Source of the DNA: Oscillospiraceae bacterium | GTDB lineage: Bacteria > Bacillota_A > Clostridia > Oscillospirales > Oscillospiraceae | Length of the DNA: 19,567 bases | NCBI GenBank assembly: GCA_017540945.1 | Contig: JAFYAB010000015.1 | Location: 1-19,567, forward strand | Reading direction: 5' to 3' | Shown: in pieces, positions 1 to 7,383 of the stretch | Numbering within the stretch: the first letter of the stretch is position 1 | How the letters are laid out: each line of letters starts with the position of its first letter | The notes under the pieces: generated by a model | Told to the model about the DNA's origin: nothing | What the model saw: the letters and a program-made list of their open reading frames with translations, nothing else | Database searches by the model: none | Position numbers and translations under genes: made by a program

Positions 1-1343
1 CGGGCCACGTCGCGCACCGCGCCCCGGGCGGCCATGGTGCCGAAGGTGACGATCTGGGCCACCCGGTCCTTGCCGTATTTCCGGGTCACGTAGTCGATGA
101 CCTCGCCCCGGCGCTCCTGGCAGAAGTCCGTGTCGAAGTCGGGCATGGAGACCCGCTCCGGGTTCAGGAAGCGCTCAAAGATCAGGGCGTACTGCATGGG
201 GTCGATCTCGGTGATGTGCATGCAGTAGGCGGCGATGGAGCCCGCGCCTGAGCCTCTGCCGGGACCCACGGGGATGCCCTGCTCCTTGGCCCAGCGGATG
301 AAGTCCGCCACGATCAGGAAGTAGTCCACGTAGCCCATACGTTCGATGACGCCCATCTCGTAGTCTAAGCGCCGGCGATATTCGTCCGTAGGGGACGATG
401 CCCACATCGGCCCTCCGTACCGTTCCCGGAAGCCCTCCTCGCAGAGCTTTCGGAAATACGTCAGGGAGTCGGAGCCGTCCGGGGCCTCGTAGGCGGGCAG
501 GTGGTAGTGGCCGAACTCAAAGTCCACATTGCAGCGCTCCGCGATCCGGGCGGTGTTCTCGAAGGCCTCGTCCAGCTGGGGAAAGAGCTGCCGCAGCTCC
601 GCCTCGGATTTCACATAGAACTCGTCGCTCTCGAAGCGGAGACGGTTGGGATCGTCCACGGTCTTGCCCATCTGGATGCACATGAGCACGTCCTGGGTGG
701 AGGCGTCCTCCCGGCGCAGATAGTGGGCGTCGTTGGTGACCACCAGGGGCAGCCCCAGCTCCCGGGACAGACGCAGCAGCAGAGGATTGATCCTGGCCTG
801 CTCGGCGATGCCGTGGTCCTGGAGCTCCAGATAGAAGTTGTCGGGGCCGAAGATCCGGCTGTATTCCCGGGCGATCTCCTTCGCGCCCTCGTAGTCGTCG
901 ATTTTGAGCCGCCGGGGGATGGCCCCCGCCAGGCAGGCGGAGAGGGCGATCAGGCCCTCGGTGTGCTGCCGCAGCAGCTCCATGTCGATGCGGGGCCGGC
1001 CGTAGAAGCCCTCCAGAAATCCCTTGGAGACCAGGTAGCTCAGGTTGCGGTAGCCGGTCTCGTTCTTGCAGAGCAGCACCAGGTGGGCGTTCTCGCTGTC
1101 CACCCCGTGGACCTTGTCGAAGCGGGTCCGGGGGGCCACATAGACCTCGCAGCCGATGACGGGCTTGATCCCCGCGGCCTTGGCGGCCTTGTAAAAGTCG
1201 ATGACGCCGTACATGACGCCGTGGTCCGTGATGGCCACGGCGGTCTGCCCCAGCTCCTTCACCCGGTCCATGAGCTTCCCGATCCGGCAGGCGCCGTCCA
1301 GGAGGCTGTATTCTGTATGTAAATGGAGATGTACGAAGGACAT
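1..1343 (-). CDS. dnaE: DNA polymerase III alpha subunit DnaE, N-terminal part (truncated by window edge)
   Basis: Replicative DNA polymerase catalytic subunit; only about the first 447 residues of a protein usually over 1,100 residues long are visible, because the frame runs off the window start. The N-terminus shows a PHP domain ([13 protein letters not shown] at residues 5-17, then ITDHG and VTNDAHY). The palm begins near the end, with PDFDTDF at 401-407 carrying two catalytic aspartates (D402, D404). The start is ATG at 1343, preceded by AAAGGAG at good spacing. It lies downstream of whiA on the same strand. Residues 311-319 (GPMWASSPT) are encoded by one arm of a genomic palindromic repeat at 386-413, and the frame stays open through it. 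This is the DnaE type of Clostridia rather than PolC, because it opens directly with the PHP domain. Confidence 0.97.
   Translation of the reverse strand, partial: MSFVHLHLHTEYSLLDGACRIGKLMDRVKELGQTAVAITDHGVMYGVIDFYKAAKAAGIKPVIGCEVYVAPRTRFDKVHGVDSENAHLVLLCKNETGYRNLSYLVSKGFLEGFYGRPRIDMELLRQHTEGLIALSACLAGAIPRRLKIDDYEGAKEIAREYSRIFGPDNFYLELQDHGIAEQARINPLLLRLSRELGLPLVVTNDAHYLRREDASTQDVLMCIQMGKTVDDPNRLRFESDEFYVKSEAELRQLFPQLDEAFENTARIAERCNVDFEFGHYHLPAYEAPDGSDSLTYFRKLCEEGFRERYGGPMWASSPTDEYRRRLDYEMGVIERMGYVDYFLIVADFIRWAKEQGIPVGPGRGSGAGSIAAYCMHITEIDPMQYALIFERFLNPERVSMPDFDTDFCQERRGEVIDYVTRKYGKDRVAQIVTFGTMAARGAVRDVA
386..413. repeat. Palindromic repeat arm embedded in frame inside dnaE
   Basis: A 28-bp segment starting CCGTAGGGG with core CGATGCCCACATCG. 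It matches the arms of the intergenic element at 2888-2961 with a single mismatch (A at 395 where the others have C). It is translated as part of DnaE without a frame break, in the linker between the PHP and polymerase domains. Confidence 0.9.
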
Positions 1344-1361
1344 ACGCTTCTCCTTTCTGAG

Positions 1362-1450
1362 TTGACAGTTGACAGCTAAGGTGTCGCTTCGCGACGATTT
1401 GAATATCTTTGAAACAACGGTGCAGGAGCGCTCACTGAGCGCCCCTACGG
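1362..1450. repeat. Composite of short repeats between whiA and dnaE
   Basis: This fills most of the whiA-dnaE gap. From left to right it holds a direct repeat of GTTGACA (1362-1376), a small palindrome GTCGCTTCGCGAC (from 1382), and a hairpin GCGCTC-ACT-GAGCGC (1428-1442) running into CCCCTACGG (1442-1450), the terminus shared by other elements here. It ends eight bases short of the whiA stop codon. No promoter is obvious, so dnaE may be read through from whiA. Confidence 0.7.
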
Positions 1451-1457
1451 CGGGATC

Positions 1458-2354
1458 TCAGCCTGATTCGTCCGCGGCCAGCTCGCAGAGCTTCCGCAGC
1501 CGGTGGTTCAGGGCGGATTTCGTCAGGGGCGGATCGAAGAGCTCCGCCAGCTCCATGAGGTTCGCGTCGGGATTGTTCTCCCGCAGCTCCGCGGTCTGCT
1601 TCAGCTTGTCCGGAAGGCTGTCGTACTTCCCCTGCTCCCGGAGGCTGCGGATCGCCGCGATCTGGGCCTGGGCGGCTTCCACCACCTTGGAGGTGTTGGC
1701 GTTGTCGCAGTTGACGATCCGGTTGATCTTGTTCTTCATGTCCTTCTCGATCTTGGCCTCCATGACCCCCATGGACGCCACCGGCGCGCCCAGCCAGGCC
1801 AGGAAGTCCTCGATGGCCTCGCTCTGCTTGAAGTAGAGGATGGAGCTGCCGTTGCGCATGGCGGCCTTGGGTGCGAAGCCCTGGTCCGAGAGCAGATGCT
1901 CCGTCTCCCGGCTGACCTTGTGGTGGTTGGTGGCCAGCTCCAGGTGGTAGCGCTTGACCGGGTCCGTCACGGAGCCGCCGGAGAGGAAGGCCCCCCGCAG
2001 GAAGGCCCGGCGGCAGCAGTCCTTTTCCAGCAGGCCGTAGTTCACATGGAGGGTGATGCTCTCCGTGGGGCTGTAGCCGATGGCCTCGAAGATCTTTGTG
2101 ATCTTCTCCGGGTCGTGAAGCAGAAAGGCGTATTTGGCCCCCTCCTGGCACTCATCGAAGTCCAGGCGGAAGGCCTTGTGGAAGAGCTGGGGCAGCCGGG
2201 CGGCAAAATCCGGACTCTCGGTGACCACGCGGATCTGGCTGCCGCTCACGCCGCTGCTGTATAACAGCACCCCGCAGGCCTCCGCCAGGGCGCAGCATTT
2301 TTTATTGATGAATTCCCGGCAAAGCTCGGCCTTTGCGTCGGATGAAAAGGACAC
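1458..2354 (-). CDS. whiA: DNA-binding protein WhiA
   Basis: WhiA is a conserved Gram-positive DNA-binding protein linked to cell division, chromosome segregation and, in actinomycetes, sporulation. It joins a degenerate LAGLIDADG-homing-endonuclease-like fold to a C-terminal helix-turn-helix. Both parts are visible: the N-terminal region with RAFLRGAFLSGGSV, and a C-terminal HTH around LMELAELF...TKSALNHRLRKL. I choose GTG at 2354 (MSFSSDAKAEL, 298 aa), because family members start this way and a GGAGG at 2363-2367 sits eight bases upstream. The in-frame GTG at 2363 overlaps that Shine-Dalgarno and is unlikely. It lies downstream of the rapZ-like gene and upstream of dnaE; yvcK, the usual upstream neighbour, is absent. 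Confidence 0.95.
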   Translation of the reverse strand: MSFSSDAKAELCREFINKKCCALAEACGVLLYSSGVSGSQIRVVTESPDFAARLPQLFHKAFRLDFDECQEGAKYAFLLHDPEKITKIFEAIGYSPTESITLHVNYGLLEKDCCRRAFLRGAFLSGGSVTDPVKRYHLELATNHHKVSRETEHLLSDQGFAPKAAMRNGSSILYFKQSEAIEDFLAWLGAPVASMGVMEAKIEKDMKNKINRIVNCDNANTSKVVEAAQAQIAAIRSLREQGKYDSLPDKLKQTAELRENNPDANLMELAELFDPPLTKSALNHRLRKLCELAADESG

Positions 2355-2374
2355 GGAAACCACCTCCGGCGGTA

Positions 2375-2420
2375 TTGAGAAGTGAGAATTAAGAAGTGAT
2401 AAGTGAGAATTGAGAAGTGC
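2375..2420. repeat. AT-rich short tandem repeat upstream of whiA
   Basis: Imperfect tandem copies of AAGTGAGAATT / GAGAATTGAGAAGTG. The composition is sharply more AT-rich than the flanking genes. A closely similar GAGAATT run lies inside the rsmF coding region at 10146-10179, so this is a dispersed repeat family. Confidence 0.75.
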
Positions 2421-2432
2421 GGAACAGTTACG

Positions 2433-2480
2433 CCGTAGGGGGTAGCGCCGCGGGCGGGCGCTCGGTGAGCGCCCCTACGG
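2433..2480. mobile_element. Short palindromic element with CCGTAGGGG termini
   Basis: A 48-bp element bounded by perfect 9-bp inverted termini, CCGTAGGGG (2433-2441) and CCCCTACGG (2472-2480). Internally it carries the hairpin GCGCTC-GGT-GAGCGC also seen at 1428-1442. It lies in the whiA-rapZ gap, where yvcK would be expected. A second CTACGGGCG just past the element (2494-2502) contains the rapZ stop codon. It has no coding capacity. Confidence 0.8.
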
Positions 2481-2493
2481 GCGTTGGCCGCAT

Positions 2494-2877
2494 CTACGGG
2501 CGCCGGATGTCCCGGTGGAGGACACGCAGCGGCAGGCCCTCGGCACGGAGGGCCTCCGCCAGGCGGACCGTCATGCTGACGGAGCGGTGCTTGCCGCCGG
2601 AGCAGCCCACGGCGATGACCAGGGGCGTTTTCAGGGGGCTGTCGTATTGCTCGTAGAAGGCGATCCGCTGGCGCAGCAGCTCCAGGGTCGTCTCAAAGAA
2701 GCGCTCCGCCTCGGGGCTGGAAAAGACGTAGTCCCGGACGGCCTGATCCAACCCGGTCTTATGCTTCAATTCCTCCACCCAGAAGGGATTGGGCAGCCCC
2801 CGGGTGCCGATGATGGTATCGGCGTCCGTCGGCACGCCGAAGACGTAGCCGAAGGACATGAGTGTTATTTCATTCAT
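2494..2877 (-). CDS. Stand-alone RapZ/YvcJ C-terminal domain protein
   Basis: This 127-residue protein matches only the C-terminal half of RapZ/YvcJ, the part that binds RNA and small ligands in E. coli RapZ. Landmarks are MSFGYVFGVPTDAD, the LPNPFW segment, GCSGGKHRSV (91-100) and the HRDI end. The N-terminal P-loop domain (Walker A), usually about 150 residues, is missing; nothing upstream encodes it. The start is ATG at 2877 with GGAGGAG upstream. The in-frame extension to 2949 translates repeat DNA and is rejected. Its position between murB and whiA marks it as the locus's rapZ. It could be a functional single-domain variant or a remnant; the intact SD and motifs favour a working gene. 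Confidence 0.85.
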   Translation of the reverse strand: MNEITLMSFGYVFGVPTDADTIIGTRGLPNPFWVEELKHKTGLDQAVRDYVFSSPEAERFFETTLELLRQRIAFYEQYDSPLKTPLVIAVGCSGGKHRSVSMTVRLAEALRAEGLPLRVLHRDIRRP

Positions 2878-2887
2878 ACGATCTCCT

Positions 2888-2961
2888 CCGTAGGGGCCGA
2901 TGCCCACATCGGCCCTTGCCCCTTTGATCGGTAGGGCCGATGTGGGCATCGGCCCCTACGG
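2888..2961. mobile_element. MITE-like palindromic element with perfect 28-bp inverted arms
   Basis: A 74-bp element. Arms at 2888-2915 and 2934-2961 are perfect inverted copies, separated by an 18-bp centre. Each arm is itself palindromic, with core CCGATGCCCACATCGG. The termini are CCGTAGGGG and CCCCTACGG. It lies between the murB stop and the rapZ ribosome binding site. Read on the minus strand, its last bases run straight into the rapZ Shine-Dalgarno. This is the best reference copy of the family in the window. Confidence 0.9.
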
Positions 2962-2977
2962 TTCTACAAATCCCGAT

Positions 2978-3880
2978 TTACCAGATCCGGACCTCCGGCT
3001 CCAGCTCGATGCCGGAATTTGCCTTGACCCGGTCCCGGACCCGGGCGATCAGGGTCAGCACGTCGGCGCCGGTGGCATGGCCCAGGTTGACCACGAAGCC
3101 GGCGTGCTTCTCGGAGACCTGGGCGTCGCCGACCCGGAGGCCCTTCAGTCCCGCCTCCTGGATCAGGGCGGCGGCGTAGCCCCCCACGGGGCGCTTGAAG
3201 GTGGAGCCCGCCGAGGGCAGCTCCAGGGGCTGGGAGGCCTTGCGGCGCACCATGAGCTCCCGCATCCGGGCCAGGATTTCCTCCGGGTCCCCGGGGCTCA
3301 GGCGGAAGGTCGCCGAGACGATGACCCCGGGCAGGCCTATGAAGGCGCTGCGGCGGTAGCCCAGGCCCATTTCCTCGCCCTCGAAGCGCTTCAGCTCCCC
3401 CTCGAGGCTCAGGAAGCGGGCGGAGACGGCCACCTGCACCAGCTCGCCGCCGTAGGCGCCGGCGTTCATATACATGCCGCCGCCCACGGTGCCGGGGATG
3501 CCGTGGGCGAATTCCAGGCCCGTCAGCCCATTCTGCATGGCAAAGAGGGCCAGCCGGGCCAGGGGCACGCCGGCCCCGGCGACGATCAGGCCGTCGTCGC
3601 GCAGCTCCAGGCCGTCCAAGCCCCGGGTGGAGATCACTACGCCGGGAACCCCCTCGTCCGGGGCCAGGATATTGGTGCCGCCGCCCAGGATCCGGGGCGT
3701 GATCCCCTCGCCGCGGCAGAAGGCAAAGACGGCCTGGAGCTCCGCCTCCGTGCGGGGGCTGACCAGGAGCTCGGCGGGGCCGCCGATGCGGAAGGAGCTG
3801 TGCTTTGCCAAGGGCTCGGCGGCCAGGATCGGCAGAGCGGGCAGGGCGGCGGAAAAGCGTTCAAGCAGGGTCTCAGTCAT
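2978..3880 (-). CDS. murB: UDP-N-acetylenolpyruvoylglucosamine reductase MurB
   Basis: FAD-dependent, NADPH-using reductase that makes UDP-MurNAc in the second committed step of peptidoglycan synthesis; cytoplasmic. It has 300 residues. The FAD-binding part shows SSFRIGGPAE (28-37), GGGTNIL (66-72) and HGIPGTVGGG...NAGAYGGE. YRRSAF (175-180) gives the substrate arginine, PSAGSTFKRP the catalytic serine (S226), and LEPEVRIW the C-terminal glutamate (E296). I use ATG at 3880 (MTETLLERF) with GGAG eight to nine bases upstream. The longer in-frame start at 3994 lies upstream of the predicted promoter. It is first in the murB-rapZ-whiA-dnaE cluster. Confidence 0.97.
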   Translation of the reverse strand: MTETLLERFSAALPALPILAAEPLAKHSSFRIGGPAELLVSPRTEAELQAVFAFCRGEGITPRILGGGTNILAPDEGVPGVVISTRGLDGLELRDDGLIVAGAGVPLARLALFAMQNGLTGLEFAHGIPGTVGGGMYMNAGAYGGELVQVAVSARFLSLEGELKRFEGEEMGLGYRRSAFIGLPGVIVSATFRLSPGDPEEILARMRELMVRRKASQPLELPSAGSTFKRPVGGYAAALIQEAGLKGLRVGDAQVSEKHAGFVVNLGHATGADVLTLIARVRDRVKANSGIELEPEVRIW

Positions 3881-3938
3881 AGAAATCGCTCCGTTTTCAG
3901 AGATTCCGGGCTTATACACGGGCCCGGGCGTTTTATCT

Positions 3939-3967
3939 ATTATAGCATACCCGGCGGCAATTTGCAA
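3939..3967 (-). promoter_or_regulatory. Sigma-A-type promoter for murB cluster
   Basis: On the minus strand: -35 TTGCAA (3962-3967), a 17-bp spacer, and -10 TATAAT (3939-3944) preceded by TG (extended -10). It is about 60 bp upstream of the murB start and back to back with a plus-strand promoter. Confidence 0.75.
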
Positions 3968-3978
3968 AAGGTTTTTAT

Positions 3979-4007
3979 TTGCGTGTTTCGGCAAGTTGTG
4001 GTATAAT
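3979..4007 (+). promoter_or_regulatory. Extended -10 promoter for the pseudouridine synthase gene
   Basis: TTGCGT (3979-3984), a 17-bp spacer, then TGG-TATAAT with the -10 hexamer at 4002-4007. Transcription from here would give a leader of roughly 270 nt made mostly of repeats. Confidence 0.65.
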
Positions 4008-4034
4008 CGGGGTACGGTTGGGATTTGGCGGAAT

Positions 4035-4056
4035 GCCTTCCCCTTGGGGGGAAGGC
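4035..4056. repeat. GCCTTCCCC hairpin repeat
   Basis: Perfect 9-bp stem GCCTTCCCC / GGGGAAGGC with a 4-nt loop. The same hairpin core (CCTTCCCC...GGGGAAGG) heads the longer repeat at 10493-10540, so this looks like a truncated copy of that dispersed family. It falls in the leader of the plus-strand gene and has no U-tract, so it is not an obvious terminator. Confidence 0.65.
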
Positions 4057-4071
4057 TTTGCGGAGAGCAAC

Positions 4072-4166
4072 CCGTAGGGGCCGATGCCTACATCGGCCCT
4101 ATCCCGTATCGGTGTGAGGGCCGATGTGGGTATACATTCGTGACTCTTTGAGTTCGGCCCCTACGG
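4072..4166. mobile_element. Palindromic element of the CCGTAGGGG family, right arm interrupted
   Basis: It begins CCGTAGGGG (4072-4080) and ends CCCCTACGG (4158-4166), like the 2888-2961 element. The left arm is intact apart from one substitution (CCTACATC instead of CCCACATC). The right arm is split: GGGCCGATGTGGG is followed by about 24 unrelated AT-rich bases (4131-4154) before CGGCCCCTACGG. It lies in the leader of the pseudouridine synthase gene. Confidence 0.8.
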
Positions 4167-4183
4167 TGGGAGCTTATCGATAT

Positions 4184-4249
4184 TGCGGGCAGATTGCCCG
4201 CGCTACATTCATATTGCCGCGCTACATTCATATTGCCCGCGCTACATTC
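4184..4249. repeat. Tandem GCCCGCGCTACATTC repeats
   Basis: A hairpin GCGGGCA-GAT-TGCCCGC (4185-4201) is followed by three head-to-tail copies of a 19-20 bp unit, ATATTGCCCGCGCTACATTC, ending at 4210, 4229 and 4249. The middle copy lacks one C. The hairpin is the same sequence that forms the array at 17154-17344. It is non-coding and sits directly upstream of the pseudouridine synthase ribosome binding site. Confidence 0.8.
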
Positions 4250-4282
4250 ATATCGCCATATCCCGATTTGACGGAGGCATTT

Positions 4283-4909
4283 ATGATCATTATGATGAAC
4301 AAGCCCGCCGGGTATCTGACGGCGCGAAGCGATCGGACGCGGCCCACGGTCATGGAGCTGCTGCCCCCGGAGCTGCGGCATCTGCACCCCGTGGGGCGCC
4401 TGGATATGGACACGGAGGGGCTCCTGCTGCTGACGGACGACGGGCGGCTGGATCCCCTGCTGCTGCGGCCCGAGGCCCATGTGGAAAAGCTCTATTTCTT
4501 CCGGGCCTTCGGGCGGCTGGAGGAAGCGGACTTTGGCCGCATGGCCGCCGGGGTGACGCTGGAGGGAACCGGGGTCCTATCCCTGCCCGCCCGGGCCTGG
4601 CTGGAGGGCCGGTCCACCATCGGGGAATGCGAGGCCCTGCTGCCGCCAAAAAAGCACAACCACCTGATGAAGAACCCCCAGCGCCCCGTCACCGCGGGCT
4701 GGATCGCCATTCGGGAGGGCCGGAAGCACCAGGTCAAGCTGATGGTCAAGGCCGTGGGCGGACATGTGTTTACATTGAAACGGCTGCGCTTCGGCGGGCT
4801 GGAGCTGGACCCGGACCTGGCCCCGGGGGAATACCGGCCGTTGACGGAGGCGGAAATCGCGGCGCTGTTTTTTGACGCAAACCGGGACGCTCCCCCGCTG
4901 CGCGGGTAA
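4283..4909 (+). CDS. RsuA/RluE-family pseudouridine synthase
   Basis: Predicted enzyme that isomerises uridine to pseudouridine in ribosomal RNA; the exact site cannot be told from sequence. It has 208 residues. NKPAGYLTA opens the catalytic fold, and the signature GRLDMDTEGLLLLTDDG carries the catalytic aspartate. EGRKHQVKLM matches the late family motif. The N-terminal S4 RNA-binding domain of RsuA and RluB is missing, as in E. coli RluE. The start is ATG at 4283 with GGAGG five bases upstream. The in-frame extension to 4124 translates only repeat DNA. It is the only plus-strand gene in the window and converges on the gene ending at 5036. Confidence 0.9.
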   Translation: MIIMMNKPAGYLTARSDRTRPTVMELLPPELRHLHPVGRLDMDTEGLLLLTDDGRLDPLLLRPEAHVEKLYFFRAFGRLEEADFGRMAAGVTLEGTGVLSLPARAWLEGRSTIGECEALLPPKKHNHLMKNPQRPVTAGWIAIREGRKHQVKLMVKAVGGHVFTLKRLRFGGLELDPDLAPGEYRPLTEAEIAALFFDANRDAPPLRG

Positions 4910-4980
4910 GAGCGTCCCCTGCGTCGATTCCGTTCCCTGTTCCCAGGTCCCTTTCCCTACCCTGATCCTCGATCCTCGAA

Positions 4981-5031
4981 CCGCAAAAAGCGGGAACTGA
5001 GCAGCAATTCTCAGTTCCCGCTTTTTTGCGG
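4981..5031. terminator. Bidirectional rho-independent terminator
   Basis: A stem of about 21 bp (CCGCAAAAAGCGGGAACTGAG pairing with its complement at 5010-5031, one bulged base) around an 8-nt loop. A-rich and T-rich flanks let it work for both converging genes, the pseudouridine synthase (plus) and the sulfatase-fold protein (minus). The minus-strand stop codon at 5036-5038 lies immediately beside it. Confidence 0.9.
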
Positions 5032-5035
5032 TTTT

Positions 5036-7345
5036 TCAGTTCATCTGCGGATCGATCAGCTTGAAGAAGTCTGTATCCAGGAGCTTATAGCTGAAATTGA
5101 TCTTGTTGGAGACCGTCTTGCGGATGCGGTTCAGGTAGTCCTCATCCACGGTGACGCCCTCGGCGGGGGTGAACTCGCTGCCGGAGCTCTTGGAAGCGTC
5201 CCAGGTACCCTTATCTGTCTTCCAGCTGTGGTCGGGCCAGAAGACCAGGGGCTCCTGGTCGGAGAACACGTCCCGGCCGGAGAGCATTCGGGAATCGTAT
5301 TCCACGCCGAAGAGGTTGGAGAGGGTGGGCACGATGTCCAGGCTGAAGGTGGGATCAGTGACCTTGATGTTCTTGCCCTCCAGACAACCGCTCCAGAGGA
5401 TCAGGGCGTTGTGGTCCTGCTGGATGCTGTTCGTCACCTGGTAACCGTAGAGCTCGGAGAGATAGTCCTGGGGATTTCCCCAGGTGTCGCTCTTCTGCAG
5501 GCAGTAGGGATAGTGGTCGGCGGTGAGGACCACCACGGTGTCGTCGGCGATGCCCGCCTCCTCCAGCTGCTTCACCAGAGACTCCATGGCCAGCTCCACC
5601 TCCAGATTGCAGGCGAAGAAGCCCTTGATGGTGTCGGAATAGGGCAGGCTCTGGACCTCCTCCCGGTGCCGGGCGGACATGGCGTTGCCGCCCCAGGTAT
5701 AGAGTCCATGGCCGGAGACGGTCATATAGTAGATGCTGAAGGGCTGCTTGTCGATATACTGGGGCACCGTGAAGTTGATCATATCCAGGTCGCTCTCGGG
5801 CCAGGTATAGGGACCCGCGTCCTCCATGCCGTTGCCCCGGCCGATGAACTTCTCATAGCCCAGGTTCTCGTGGGTCTTGTTCCGGTCGTAGTAGGTATAG
5901 GTGTGGTCGTGATAGGCCCGGGAGAAGTAGCCCAGCCGGCGGAGCTGGTTGCCCATGGTCATGAACATGTCCTTGCCGATGGTCAGCTCCATGGACTTCA
6001 CCCCGTGGGAGGGCTCGATGCCCGTGAGAACGGAGAACTCGCCGGTGGAGGTGGAGCCGCCCCAGGCGGGCTGGTAGTAGTCGGTGAACTCAATGCCCTG
6101 GGTGGCCATCCGGTAGAGGGTGGGGGTCAGGTCCTTGTCGATCAGCTCCTTGGCAAAGCCCTCGGCGCAGACAATGATCAGGTTCTTGCCCTTGAACATC
6201 CCGGTGTACGCGTTGGTCCGACTGGGGGCCAGGGTGCTGGCATAGCGGGCCACGTCCTTCACGTTGTCGTTCTTGGCGTTGGCAATGATGGAATCAAAGT
6301 CGATGTCCAGCATGTTGTATTTCTTGGTGGGCGTCGGCGGCTCCGTGGGCTCCGTGGTGGCGAGGGGATCGCCGGTGGCGGGAGGCAGGGGGTCGCCGTT
6401 GCTGTCGGTCTGGGCGGGCGGCTCGGTTCTGACGGGGACGGTGGTATCCTCCTCGGCAGGCATGGTCCAGCCGGTGGCGTCGATGTCCAGATCCCCGTCA
6501 TTGCCGCCCTTGAAGGCGTCCAGGGCGAAGCCCATGGGCAGGCCGAAGCCCCGGACCGCGTCGGTGAAGTTATAGGCCTCGCCCATCTTGGCCCGGTCCG
6601 GCGAGATCACGGAGGCGAAGAACAGCCCCACCAGCAGCAGGCCGGCCCCCGCCGCCGCCAGATAGCGGCGCACGCCCCGGGTCAGGATCCGGGGCAGCCG
6701 CAGGAAGCGGTTGGCCAGGAACCAGAGCACAACCGGCAGCGCGAAGAGGAGGATGCGCCAGACGTTCTTGCCCACCAGGCCCAGGGTCCGGGCGGCGAAG
6801 TCGTCCTGTCCCGCGTTGCCCGCGCCGGCGAAGATGCCGCCCAGAGTGTAGAAGTTCTTGAAGGAGTCCAGAATGAAGTACTCCATCAGGAACAGGAAGC
6901 CCCAGACAATCACGATCACCAGGGCAAGGACGGTCTGGAGCCTCCGCTTTTTGCCCGCGGTGGCGATCAGGGCCGAGAGCAGGGCGAAGGCCACGTTCAG
7001 CACCGTCAGGGTCAGGAAGCGGCCTACGGAGAAGCTCTTGTCCGCCCAGAAGCGGACGCAGAAGATGTGGAAGCAGAGGGAATAGAAGAGCAGACAGACC
7101 AGCACCAGCACCCAGGGGGGCAGAGAGCCCACCCGGCGGCGGCTCTGGGCGCTCCGGTTCGGCCGGCTCGTCCGGGGCCGGTCCCCGGGACTCCGCCGGG
7201 GCTGCTCCGTCCGGGAGCGTTCCGGCTGGGCGGGCCGCTCCGCCCGCTCCGGTTCGGTCCGGGACGCTGCGGCGGGCGCCTTCTGGGCGGGCCGCAGGGG
7301 CTTTGGCTCCATTTTTTGCAAATATTTATCCAGATCCCATTCCAT
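5036..7345 (-). CDS. LTA synthase-like membrane protein, sulfatase/alkaline phosphatase fold
   Basis: A 769-residue polytopic protein with an extracellular sulfatase-fold domain, resembling LtaS and phosphoglycerol transferases that build lipoteichoic-acid-type polymers. The first 75 or so residues are Pro/Arg/Glu-rich and probably cytoplasmic and disordered. Five TM segments follow (about 78-98, 107-129, 137-159, 195-215, 227-247), then a Pro/Thr linker (300-340), then the catalytic domain from about 387. Likely metal and nucleophile residues by comparison with LtaS are E395 (CAEGF), T432 (STSTGEF) and D610-H611 (TADHYP). ATG at 7345 has AGGAGGGG upstream. It sits just downstream of murA and its terminator, fitting an envelope role. 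The substrate is unproven. Confidence 0.85.
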   Translation of the reverse strand: MEWDLDKYLQKMEPKPLRPAQKAPAAASRTEPERAERPAQPERSRTEQPRRSPGDRPRTSRPNRSAQSRRRVGSLPPWVLVLVCLLFYSLCFHIFCVRFWADKSFSVGRFLTLTVLNVAFALLSALIATAGKKRRLQTVLALVIVIVWGFLFLMEYFILDSFKNFYTLGGIFAGAGNAGQDDFAARTLGLVGKNVWRILLFALPVVLWFLANRFLRLPRILTRGVRRYLAAAGAGLLLVGLFFASVISPDRAKMGEAYNFTDAVRGFGLPMGFALDAFKGGNDGDLDIDATGWTMPAEEDTTVPVRTEPPAQTDSNGDPLPPATGDPLATTEPTEPPTPTKKYNMLDIDFDSIIANAKNDNVKDVARYASTLAPSRTNAYTGMFKGKNLIIVCAEGFAKELIDKDLTPTLYRMATQGIEFTDYYQPAWGGSTSTGEFSVLTGIEPSHGVKSMELTIGKDMFMTMGNQLRRLGYFSRAYHDHTYTYYDRNKTHENLGYEKFIGRGNGMEDAGPYTWPESDLDMINFTVPQYIDKQPFSIYYMTVSGHGLYTWGGNAMSARHREEVQSLPYSDTIKGFFACNLEVELAMESLVKQLEEAGIADDTVVVLTADHYPYCLQKSDTWGNPQDYLSELYGYQVTNSIQQDHNALILWSGCLEGKNIKVTDPTFSLDIVPTLSNLFGVEYDSRMLSGRDVFSDQEPLVFWPDHSWKTDKGTWDASKSSGSEFTPAEGVTVDEDYLNRIRKTVSNKINFSYKLLDTDFFKLIDPQMN

Positions 7346-7383
7346 AGAAAATCCCCTCCTGTCTTTGCCTTGTCTCGGTCAAA

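Noticed and set aside
2878..2949. N-terminal extension of the RapZ-like protein starting MPTSAL
   Set aside because: The extension translates the palindromic element, and a strong ribosome binding site precedes the internal ATG at 2877.
3881..3994. Longer murB start at 3994
   Set aside because: It lies upstream of the TTGCAA/TATAAT promoter, and family members begin near the chosen MTETLLERF.
4124..4282. N-terminal extension of the pseudouridine synthase that might stand in for the S4 domain
   Set aside because: It encodes only repeat DNA; GGAGG sits directly before the ATG at 4283, and RluE-like proteins lack S4.
4884..4918. Inverted repeat GGGACGCTC / GAGCGTCCC spanning the pseudouridine synthase stop codon, as a terminator
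   Set aside because: No U-tract follows, and a far better terminator lies 60 bp downstream.
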